Shown here: positions 5,940 to 12,047 of the stretch, in pieces
How the letters are laid out: every line of letters begins with the position of its first letter
Numbering within the stretch: the first letter of the stretch is position 1
DNA from: Flavipsychrobacter stenotrophus
GTDB lineage: Bacteria > Bacteroidota > Bacteroidia > Chitinophagales > Chitinophagaceae
NCBI GenBank assembly: GCA_947379685.1
Contig: CANCOG010000096.1
Coordinates: 1 to 12,047, forward strand
Direction of reading: 5' to 3'
DNA length: 12,047 bases
The notes under the pieces: model-generated
Database searches by the model: none
Told to the model about the DNA's origin: nothing
Seen by the model: the letters and a program-made list of their open reading frames with translations, nothing else
Program-made: the position numbers and the translations under genes

Positions 5940-5970
5940 CAAAGATAGGGAGTTAATTTTTACAACAAAA
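5940..5970 (-). promoter_or_regulatory. Bacteroidota-type promoter of tRNA-Lys
   Basis: On the minus strand TTTTG (5966-5970) is followed after 18 bases by TATCTTTG (5940-5947), an exact TAnnTTTG -7 box at near-consensus spacing. Long A/T runs lie directly upstream (about 5979-5997) and may act as an UP-like element. The predicted start is near 5933, giving a 5' leader of about 67 nt before the tRNA. Confidence 0.75.
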
Positions 5971-5979
5971 TAAAATTTG

Positions 5980-6027
5980 AAAAAAAAATAAAAAAAGGTT
6001 GAAATGCTTTACTGGTAAGGGTTTCAA
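5980..6027 (-). terminator. Candidate terminator of the TonB-dependent receptor gene
   Basis: Downstream of the receptor stop, TTGAAA (5999-6004) and TTTCAA (6022-6027) form a 6-bp stem around a 17-base loop. On the minus strand two T-runs separated by one A follow. The stem is weak but the U-tract is strong. The same A/T run lies just upstream of the tRNA promoter, so it may have a double role. Confidence 0.45.
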
Positions 6028-6049
6028 GGTATTTTACAAAAGTTTAATT

Positions 6050-8485
6050 TTAGAAATTGAAGAGCACTTTCAGGTTTAATAGCCTTGAAGTGAGTCTGTT
6101 GGGTACTGCAAATTGCTTGTTTGTGCTGTTGTCTTGTATCCATGTGTAGGATAAGGTATTCTGGATGCTTAACAGGTTAAATACTTCCAGGCTGGCCCAT
6201 ATGCTATGAATCATATTGAAGTAGCTGTGTGCAGGGTGGTCTCTGCGTTCTGCATCGAGCAGTAGGGCGGAAAAGCCTATGTCTACGCGCTTGTAGTCGG
6301 GAAGGCGTATGGTGTTCTGGAACAGGTGGCTGTTGGGTGCGCCAACCGGCAAACCGGTAGCGTACATCATATTGATATGGGCCTTGAAATTCTTGTTGTG
6401 CCTGAGGTAATCTTCGAAATACATACCCAGCATAAAACGTTGGTCGCTGGGCAGCGGGAAGTAATTGGCATATCCTGCCAAAGCCTGGTTACCTGTATTG
6501 CTGCTATCGGTGATCTTTTGTTCACCCTTCAGGATGCCGATGCTGATCCATGAGGTGGCATCCTTAACGAGGTCACCATACAAGCGGACTTCGCCACCGT
6601 ATATATGGCCAATCGCGTCGTTCTTGCCTGTGTACCTGATGCGTACATTGTCATAAAAATAGGGGTCCATATCCCACAGGTTTTTATAGTAGGCTTCAGC
6701 TGTTACCCTGAAATCGCGGTTGTACATCTTAAAGTTGTAATCGGTACCTGCAACCAATTGGAATGATTTCTGTGCTTTCAGCTGCATGTTTACGCCGCCG
6801 CTGAGGTCGCGCATTTCCCGGTAAAACGGTGGTTGCTGGTATAGCCCGGTAGAGAATTTATAGACGATATCACGCTTGCCATCCGGCTTGTAAGAAAGTT
6901 GCAACCTGGGGCTAACGAGCACTTCATTGTTTAGTGAACTGTAATTTACACGTACGCCGACTGTAGCAGCCAGTTTGTTGGTAGAATCGAACCGGATATT
7001 ATCTTGTATAAAGCCGCTAAAGCGTGTGTAGTTAAAATCGGCCGAGGAGTTGTAGAAATAGTACAGGTTGAGGTTGTACGGGTCGTAAGGCTGGTTAAAT
7101 GCCGATGAATCCCTTCTTTCCCATTCATGGAGATTGTCGCTGATATTGGTTACAGTTGCATTACCTCCAAATTGAATGAAGTTTTTCTTTGCATCGTAAT
7201 ATCCGCGGAAACCAACATCGCCTACATTTACGGTAAGATAGTTGCGTGCGAAGTCTTGTATGTAGCCCGTGCCCAGGTATGTTTTTATCTGCCCGAAATC
7301 TTTCTTGCTCTGGTCGGTCTGTAGCTCACCAAATAGGTACTCACCGCCAATATCGTAGGTTTCATATTCGTTGGTCTGGAAGCCGGAGGCCAGGAATTTT
7401 ATCCTGAGTTTTGATGAGTCGCGATGATAGGAGGTCGATATTCCTGCAAAGCGGGAATCGAACTGGTCGAACTCGCCTCCATCATAAAACACATCAAGCT
7501 GATAAGCCTGGTTGAGTACACCAAAGCTGGCTACCCTTGTTTCGGGGAAGAAAGTAAACCTGTTACGGGCGTAGTTACCTATTACTTCCATTTCCCAGTT
7601 CTTGCTCAGTCTGTAATTAAAAAGTGCCTGAATATCGGAAAAAGAAGGGTTGTAGATACCTTTTGTGGGCTGAGATTGCAGTATATACTGGTTGCTTTTC
7701 TGCCGTGCCCCAATGAGGTAGGTGAGTTTTTTGTTTTTGGAAATGCCCTCAAGATGCAGGTTAGCACCGAGCAAACTGGTCATGACAGACCCTGAAAAAT
7801 GGGTGGGCCGTTTGTAGGACACATCGAGCACACTACTCATTTTATCCCCGTACTTGGCCTGGAAACCACCAACGGAAAAGTTCACGTTTGCTACAAGGTC
7901 GGTGTTCACGAAACTCAAACCTTCCTGCTGGCCCTGCCTTACCAGGAAGGGCCTGTAAATTTCGAAGTCGTTTACATAAACCAGATTCTCATCGTAGCTT
8001 CCTCCACGTACACTGTATTGAGAACTGAGTTCATTATGGCTGCCGACAAGCAGTTTCAGGGCTTCTTCTATGCCGCCTGAGACACCGGGAATGAAATTGA
8101 TCTTTTCTAAGATTATGGGTACGTCACCCGCAGTTCTCCTGCTCTGTTTATCCTTAATAATGACTTCTTTCTGAACATTTTCCTTCAGGCGGACGTTAAT
8201 GCTTTTTACATCGCCTTTTTTCAGCTGAACAGTTCTGCGGCCAACGGCAAAGCCCTGCTTATAATATACCAGCATCACGTCTTTGCCGAAGGGCACCTCC
8301 AGCATGTAATAACCTTTTGGGTTTGTATATACACCCATGCCAGTTTCGGCATCAGCTACCAACACCTGGTCGAGTATCTTGCCGGAATCGCTTTTTACGA
8401 TGCCGTCAACAACAGCCTGCTGCGCCGCTGCACTTACGCCGAATAATAAAAACAAGGTCAATAAAAGGAACCGGTGTTGCTGCAT
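6050..8485 (-). CDS. TonB-dependent outer-membrane receptor with carboxypeptidase-regulatory-like domain
   Basis: The product (811 residues from the chosen start) imports an unknown ligand across the outer membrane using TonB/ExbBD energy. Start placed at 8485, because MQQHRFLLLTLFLLFGVSAAAQ is a clean signal peptide. The upstream ATG at 8524 would add 13 polar residues and overlap rpe by 8 bp. Domains in mature order are a carboxypeptidase-regulatory-like beta-sandwich (about 24-103: VDGIVKSDSGKILDQVLV, GYYMLEVPFG, VRLKEN), a plug (about 120-230: IPGVSGGIEEALKLL, SVRGGSYDENLVYVNDFEIY, GGFQAKYGDKMSSVLDVSYK), and a long beta-barrel ending in NLKVLFNF with the terminal Phe typical of outer-membrane proteins. 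No SusD-like partner lies beside it, so it is not a standard glycan Sus pair. The start is about 31 bp after rpe, so co-transcription is plausible. Substrate cannot be inferred. Confidence 0.92.
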   Translation of the reverse strand: MQQHRFLLLTLFLLFGVSAAAQQAVVDGIVKSDSGKILDQVLVADAETGMGVYTNPKGYYMLEVPFGKDVMLVYYKQGFAVGRRTVQLKKGDVKSINVRLKENVQKEVIIKDKQSRRTAGDVPIILEKINFIPGVSGGIEEALKLLVGSHNELSSQYSVRGGSYDENLVYVNDFEIYRPFLVRQGQQEGLSFVNTDLVANVNFSVGGFQAKYGDKMSSVLDVSYKRPTHFSGSVMTSLLGANLHLEGISKNKKLTYLIGARQKSNQYILQSQPTKGIYNPSFSDIQALFNYRLSKNWEMEVIGNYARNRFTFFPETRVASFGVLNQAYQLDVFYDGGEFDQFDSRFAGISTSYHRDSSKLRIKFLASGFQTNEYETYDIGGEYLFGELQTDQSKKDFGQIKTYLGTGYIQDFARNYLTVNVGDVGFRGYYDAKKNFIQFGGNATVTNISDNLHEWERRDSSAFNQPYDPYNLNLYYFYNSSADFNYTRFSGFIQDNIRFDSTNKLAATVGVRVNYSSLNNEVLVSPRLQLSYKPDGKRDIVYKFSTGLYQQPPFYREMRDLSGGVNMQLKAQKSFQLVAGTDYNFKMYNRDFRVTAEAYYKNLWDMDPYFYDNVRIRYTGKNDAIGHIYGGEVRLYGDLVKDATSWISIGILKGEQKITDSSNTGNQALAGYANYFPLPSDQRFMLGMYFEDYLRHNKNFKAHINMMYATGLPVGAPNSHLFQNTIRLPDYKRVDIGFSALLLDAERRDHPAHSYFNMIHSIWASLEVFNLLSIQNTLSYTWIQDNSTNKQFAVPNRLTSRLLNLKVLFNF

Positions 8486-8516
8486 ACGCTCTATTAACGA
8501 ACTATAACTTAGATTA

Positions 8517-9167
8517 TTACACAACCTGTTTTAGCCGTTGAATGGTGTGGACAGGGTCAGGCGATGAAAATACGGTATTTCCTGCAACAAGCACATTTGC
8601 ACCGTTTTTAATCAATGCATGGGCATTTTCCATGGTAACGCCGCCGTCAATTTCTATCTGGGTATGGGCGCCATGTTCATCGATCATGTGGGCCAGCTGC
8701 CTTACTTTTTGCATGGTTTGCTCAATGAATTTCTGCCCGCCAAAACCCGGGTTAACGCTCATTATGCAAACCAGATCTATATCATTGATAATATCTGAGA
8801 GCAAGCTAACCGGTGTGTGCGGGTTAAGTGCAACACCTGCCTTCATGCCGTGTGATTTTATCAGCTGGAGGTTACGGTGCAGATGCGTACTTGCTTCATA
8901 ATGAACAGTGAGCATGTCGGCTCCTGCATTTGCGAAATCAGCAATGTATTTTTCGGGTTCCACGATCATCAGGTGAACATCGAAGGGCTTGCGCGCTCTT
9001 TTTTTCATCGCTGCTATCACCGGCATACCAAAAGTTATGTTTGGCACAAACCTGCCATCCATCACATCTATATGAAACCAGTCGGCTTCACTGTCATTGA
9101 TCATGTCGATGTCCTTTTCCAGATTGAGGAAATTGGCGGAAAGGATGGAAGGTGCTATCAAATGCAT
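8517..9167 (-). CDS. rpe: Ribulose-phosphate 3-epimerase
   Basis: This cytoplasmic TIM-barrel enzyme interconverts D-ribulose 5-phosphate and D-xylulose 5-phosphate in the pentose phosphate pathway. At 216 residues it has the normal family length, and all signatures are present: APSILSANF (5-13), WFHIDVMDGRFVPNITFG with metal-binding His and catalytic Asp, FDVHLMI with the second metal-binding His, VHYEA, MSVNPGFGGQKFI (phosphate/glycine loop), EIDGGV with the second catalytic Asp, and VAGNTVF. Start at 9167 gives MHLIAPSILSA, the expected N-terminus. A 12-bp inverted repeat and a TACTTTTG box lie just upstream. The TonB-dependent receptor gene follows at about 31 bp and the TMTC-like glycosyltransferase gene precedes it by about 114 bp. 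Confidence 0.97.
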   Translation of the reverse strand: MHLIAPSILSANFLNLEKDIDMINDSEADWFHIDVMDGRFVPNITFGMPVIAAMKKRARKPFDVHLMIVEPEKYIADFANAGADMLTVHYEASTHLHRNLQLIKSHGMKAGVALNPHTPVSLLSDIINDIDLVCIMSVNPGFGGQKFIEQTMQKVRQLAHMIDEHGAHTQIEIDGGVTMENAHALIKNGANVLVAGNTVFSSPDPVHTIQRLKQVV

Positions 9168-9170
9168 TTT

Positions 9171-9215
9171 TTCTCGTTTTTATGTTGCGGCAAAAGTAAA
9201 GTGTAAAAACGAGAA
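9171..9215 (-). promoter_or_regulatory. Promoter and dyad element before rpe
   Basis: TTCTCGTTTTTA (9171-9182) and TAAAAACGAGAA (9204-9215) are a perfect 12-bp inverted repeat with a 21-base centre. On the minus strand the centre contains TACTTTTG (9191-9198), an exact TAnnTTTG -7 box, about 24 bases before the rpe ATG at 9167. No good -33 box is visible. The symmetric arms flanking the -7 box could bind a regulator, or, if transcription starts further up, form a hairpin that covers the start region. Confidence 0.45.
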
Positions 9216-9281
9216 TTTGGAAGGATGGCGGCTATTCTCCTCCTGTCCCTTGTTAAAATGAGGTTATATAGCTGTTTCGGT

Positions 9282-11312
9282 TTATTTTACTACGCCCTTG
9301 GCTACCGCATCACCTTTCGCCAGCGCGGTAGCGGATTCGTATAGCCGCAGTACATCGGTATTTTGGGGCATTAACTGGCGCGCCTGGGTCAGGGCCTTTA
9401 TAGCCTCGCTGTAATTTCCATTCTGGTAACAGGCGAGGCCCAGTTTGTACCACATTTCGCCTGACTTTGGAGCGGCGATCACACCCTTATTAAAGGCGAA
9501 GGTGGCTGAATCTTTTTTGTTTTCTCCAAGACATTTACTGCCAAATTCGTTAAAGTACCTGCCCGCAATATCGAGGTAGCGGTCGAGATTGGCGGTTTGT
9601 GGCGCGTACTTTCGCACTGTGTCCCAGTCGCTAACAGCAAGTGCCTGGCGGCCCAGATTAAATTCACAGAGGCCCCGGTTCAGGTAAGCGAAGTAGTGTT
9701 TTGGGTTTATGGCAATGGTGCGAGTGTAAAAGCCGATCGCTTTATTCAACCAGTCGGCAGGTTTATTGTCTTTGTCTTCGTGCAAGGCGAGTATCATGCA
9801 GGCTGCTCCCGCATTGGTATTGACCAGTGCGCTGTTGGGGGCCACCTGTACATCTTTTAAGAACAGGGTGGTATTGTTCTTCCAATAGGGATTGCGGGCT
9901 ATGGTGGTGTATCCGCATAGAAGGACCAAGACGGCCATTATTGCGCCGGATATTGCCTTTATACTGGGAGCCCCTTTTTCGTATAGCTTATACAATAACC
10001 AACCCATCAGGATGGCAAAACCAACGGAAGAATGGAAAATAAGCCTTTCGCCCATGGGGGCACCAACGTTGAAAAATATGTTGCCAATGAGGGCCAGATT
10101 CAGCAGGTAGAATGCCAGTGCGAAACCAAGAAAGTGTCTCTTGAGGATGAACCAGCCTGCGGCAATGATCATGCCTACATGAACAATCAATGACAACCAC
10201 ACAACAGGGTTTGCCAATGTGGTGTAGGGTATCTGGTTAAAAGAGTAATCTGATATCAGTGGGTAGGGTACGATCAATAATTTTATATAATTCAGCAGCA
10301 CCATGATAATTGTAGCTACTTTCTGTGTTGCTGAGGCATACAGGTAAGGTTCGTTCATAATTGTCCTTTCTGAGCCTTCCATTGCCTCGCTTCCAGATAA
10401 CAATCGGAGAATCATGTACACTGCAAACGGGGCAAGGTAGGGGAGTAGGCCTTTCAGGCTTTTTACAGGTGTGTCTTTTCCAAACATATAAAAGGACAGT
10501 GGAAGCAGCACAAGCAGTGTGGCCGCATATTCTTTTGAGAGCAGTGCCAGCAGGAAGAAAACACAACCCCAAACCAGGTCCGCTGTGCGATTTGACGCCC
10601 TATATTTAAAAGCCTTTATAAAAGTGAGTGAGATGAATAGCAGGGAAAGTATTTCGTCACGGCTTTTTACATTCGCGACTACTTCGGTGTGCAATGGATG
10701 AATGGTGAACAGAACTACGGCCATAAAAGCCAGCAGGGGATCATTTGGGAAAATAACCTGCCTCAGGAAACGCAACAGGACGATGACCAACAGCGTATAC
10801 AGAAGTACATTTATAAAATGCCTTACGTGCATATCCTTTTGAAGGGTGAGCTCCAGTTCGGGTGTGCGGTCGGCGGCGACATTTACATTTTCTGTCGGGT
10901 CTACGGTCACGCCTAGTATTTGCTGCTCAATTGCGAACGTAATAATTGACAACGGCCTGTAACGACCACCAGCTAGTGCATTGCCACCATTTCGGCGTTC
11001 CATATAACTGTGGTATGCGTCATGCGTTAATATGTCCCCAATGCCGGCCACACCTCTTTGTACATATGCATTGTCCACAATAACCAGCATATCATCCAGT
11101 GCATAGGTATTACTGATAGTGTTGGCATAAAAAACAAATGACAAGATAGCAAGTATGATTGCCTGAGTTCGAAAGTCGAACAGGGAATATTGGTGTTTTG
11201 CACGCTGGGGTGCAGGCTGGTTGCCAACTTCAACCCTTGCTGCATTATCCTGCTTGTTTTCCTTTTTTGTGTTTTTGGCCATGGTACTACTGTAGGGTTT
11301 AAAAATAGCCAT
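9282..11312 (-). CDS. TMTC-like GT-C family membrane glycosyltransferase with C-terminal TPR repeats
   Basis: The 676-residue product resembles protein O-mannosyltransferase-like TMTC proteins: a multi-span GT-C enzyme that would transfer a sugar from a lipid-phosphate donor on the periplasmic face. After a charged N-terminus (1-48), about eleven membrane segments follow between 50 and 470. The first loop holds YALDDMLVI with acidic Asp73-Asp74 and GRYRPLSI (116-123). HPLHTEVVANVKSRDEIL (205-222) is the TMTC signature, and LLSKEYAATLL (257-267), PYPLISDYSF (349-358), GERLIFHSSVGFA (421-433) and NPYWKNNTTLF (474-484) also match family landmarks. The C-terminal part (about 490-676) contains TPR-like helices, e.g. 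AIGFYTRTIAINPKHYFAYL (525-544) and MWYKLGLACYQNGNYSEAI (620-638). Met11 (11282) is an alternative start; neither has a clear ribosome site. Donor and acceptor are unknown. Bacteroidota do O-glycosylate secreted proteins, so a role there is possible but inferred. Confidence 0.82.
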   Translation of the reverse strand: MAIFKPYSSTMAKNTKKENKQDNAARVEVGNQPAPQRAKHQYSLFDFRTQAIILAILSFVFYANTISNTYALDDMLVIVDNAYVQRGVAGIGDILTHDAYHSYMERRNGGNALAGGRYRPLSIITFAIEQQILGVTVDPTENVNVAADRTPELELTLQKDMHVRHFINVLLYTLLVIVLLRFLRQVIFPNDPLLAFMAVVLFTIHPLHTEVVANVKSRDEILSLLFISLTFIKAFKYRASNRTADLVWGCVFFLLALLSKEYAATLLVLLPLSFYMFGKDTPVKSLKGLLPYLAPFAVYMILRLLSGSEAMEGSERTIMNEPYLYASATQKVATIIMVLLNYIKLLIVPYPLISDYSFNQIPYTTLANPVVWLSLIVHVGMIIAAGWFILKRHFLGFALAFYLLNLALIGNIFFNVGAPMGERLIFHSSVGFAILMGWLLYKLYEKGAPSIKAISGAIMAVLVLLCGYTTIARNPYWKNNTTLFLKDVQVAPNSALVNTNAGAACMILALHEDKDNKPADWLNKAIGFYTRTIAINPKHYFAYLNRGLCEFNLGRQALAVSDWDTVRKYAPQTANLDRYLDIAGRYFNEFGSKCLGENKKDSATFAFNKGVIAAPKSGEMWYKLGLACYQNGNYSEAIKALTQARQLMPQNTDVLRLYESATALAKGDAVAKGVVK

Positions 11313-11504
11313 AAACGGTTATTACAGAAAATATCAGGTAAAATAAATGGAGCAATAAACATGGGGCCAACTTAATGACGTTGCGCAAATGGGCATATTG
11401 TCGCCCCCCTGAAATCACAAGAGAAGGGGGATAATTGTTTTCATTCATAGTTTGTTTCAAGCGCAAACTTTTATATCAATCCCGTTGCAGCTTGCTAATT
11501 TATA
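11313..11504. other. Spacer upstream of the glycosyltransferase gene
   Basis: No coding sequence is seen. It should contain the promoter of the glycosyltransferase gene, but no exact TAnnTTTG box was found on the minus strand. A GC-rich inverted repeat, CCCCCT (11405-11410) with AGGGGG (11425-11430), lies about 100 bp before the gene. Confidence 0.35.
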
Positions 11505-11543
11505 AACAACACCCCTGCTTGTTCAAGAAGCAGGGGTGTTGTT
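11505..11543 (-). terminator. Strong 16-bp hairpin behind the T9SS-cargo gene
   Basis: AACAACACCCCTGCTT (11505-11520) and AAGCAGGGGTGTTGTT (11528-11543) form a perfect 16-bp stem with a 7-base loop (GTTCAAG). It starts 26 bp beyond the stop of the minus-strand gene at 11569. No long U-run follows on the minus strand (TATAAATT), so termination relies on the stem and the stem's own terminal GUUGUU. The position and stem strength support a terminator. Confidence 0.75.
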
Positions 11544-11568
11544 ATTGGCTTTTATCAGCAAGTGATGT

Positions 11569-12047
11569 CTACATGATAACTATCTTCTTTCTATAAATAA
11601 CCCCGTTCAGCTCTACTTGCACGAAGTACATACCAGAGGCCAGGTTACTGGCGTCAACCGGAACTTTTAATTCGTGTTGGTTTTTAGCAATGAGCTGATG
11701 AACGATCTTGCCCTCAACATTGGTGATGCTTATGGTTACTTCGCCCTGATGCTCAGGAAATTCTATGATGAATGAGCCATTGCCCGGATTAGGATAGACG
11801 GAAATGTCCAGGGTAGCTATGCCTGAAATGATCTTGATTTCATCAGGACAATTGCCGGCCGGGCGAACATAAATACTGTGTGTAGCAGAATTCGCCCCAC
11901 AGGTATTGGATACCGTGTAGGAAATAATAACAGTTCCGGATGTTACCGCGCTTACCAGCCCACTGGTTGATATCGAAGCGATACCTGCATTGCTGCTGCT
12001 CCAGGTACCTCCGGTTGTAGCATTGGTCATGCTAACTGTGTCGCCAA
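11569..12047 (-). CDS. 3' end of a T9SS-secreted protein (Ig-like repeat plus type A sorting domain)
   Basis: The gene continues beyond the right edge of the window: the frame stays open through 12047, so the Met at 12030 is internal. Two domains are visible. First comes a bacterial Ig-like (Big_2-type) repeat with the pattern GGTWSSSN..IASIS.SGLVSAVTSGTVIISYTVSNTCG, often found in tandem arrays in large surface proteins. Then, after a short linker (NCPDEIKIIS), comes a C-terminal type IX secretion sorting domain: ISVYPNPGNGSFII, the middle strand VTISITNVEGKIVHQL, then LASGMYFVQVELNG and the basic end YRKKIVIM. This tail directs export through the T9SS and is cleaved when the protein is attached or released. 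The function of the full protein lies outside the window. A strong hairpin follows the stop. Confidence 0.9.
   Translation of the reverse strand, partial: GDTVSMTNATTGGTWSSSNAGIASISTSGLVSAVTSGTVIISYTVSNTCGANSATHSIYVRPAGNCPDEIKIISGIATLDISVYPNPGNGSFIIEFPEHQGEVTISITNVEGKIVHQLIAKNQHELKVPVDASNLASGMYFVQVELNGVIYRKKIVIM

Noticed and set aside
8486..8524. Upstream start for the TonB-dependent receptor at 8524, overlapping the rpe stop
   Set aside because: It would place 13 polar residues before an otherwise clean signal peptide beginning at 8485.
1..12047. CRISPR array, transposase, integrase, toxin-antitoxin or phage-defence genes
   Set aside because: No regularly spaced direct repeats and no recognisable protein of these classes were found on either strand.

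Overview
The window looks like a chromosomal segment of a Bacteroidota bacterium, probably from the Chitinophagaceae/Sphingobacteriia side. This rests on a C-terminal type IX secretion (T9SS) sorting domain behind a bacterial Ig-like repeat, a TonB-dependent receptor with an N-terminal carboxypeptidase-regulatory-like domain, short lipoproteins with a C-K-K lipobox junction, weak or absent Shine-Dalgarno sequences, and promoter boxes of the Bacteroidota type (TAnnTTTG at -7). The genus cannot be fixed from sequence alone.

Left part (1-5700) is loosely packed. It holds a four-helix membrane protein (58-609, +), a small lipoprotein (812-1255, -), a small beta-barrel-like envelope protein (1570-2211, +), an AlkB-type 2-oxoglutarate/Fe(II) dioxygenase (2327-2911, -), a small membrane protein whose good ribosome binding site leads into a six-codon reading frame ending in TAG directly before the next ATG (3461/3482-3757, +), and a stand-alone Mur-ligase domain most similar to the C-terminal half of cyanophycin synthetase (3925-5118, -). 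The long gaps between these genes carry at least three diverged copies of one interspersed intergenic repeat (about 662-790, 3094-3270, 5311-5510), and probably a fourth fragment near 1328-1401.

Middle: a tRNA-Lys(TTT) gene (5794-5866, -) with an almost ideal Bacteroidota promoter upstream and a perfect-stem terminator downstream.

Right part (6050-12047) is dense and entirely on the minus strand. In transcription order it holds the 3' end of a T9SS-secreted protein (11569 to the window edge) with a strong hairpin behind it, a TMTC-like GT-C family membrane glycosyltransferase with C-terminal TPRs (9282-11312), ribulose-phosphate 3-epimerase rpe (8517-9167), and a TonB-dependent outer-membrane receptor (6050-8485) starting about 31 bp after rpe. 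The last two may be co-transcribed.

No complete multi-gene novel system, CRISPR array, integrase or transposase was recognised. The items most worth following are the interspersed repeat family, the TAG-ATG junction at 3479-3484, the orphan cyanophycin-synthetase-like Mur domain without its ATP-grasp half, and two dyad-symmetric elements (around 9171-9215 at the rpe promoter and 3345-3373 upstream of the small membrane gene).
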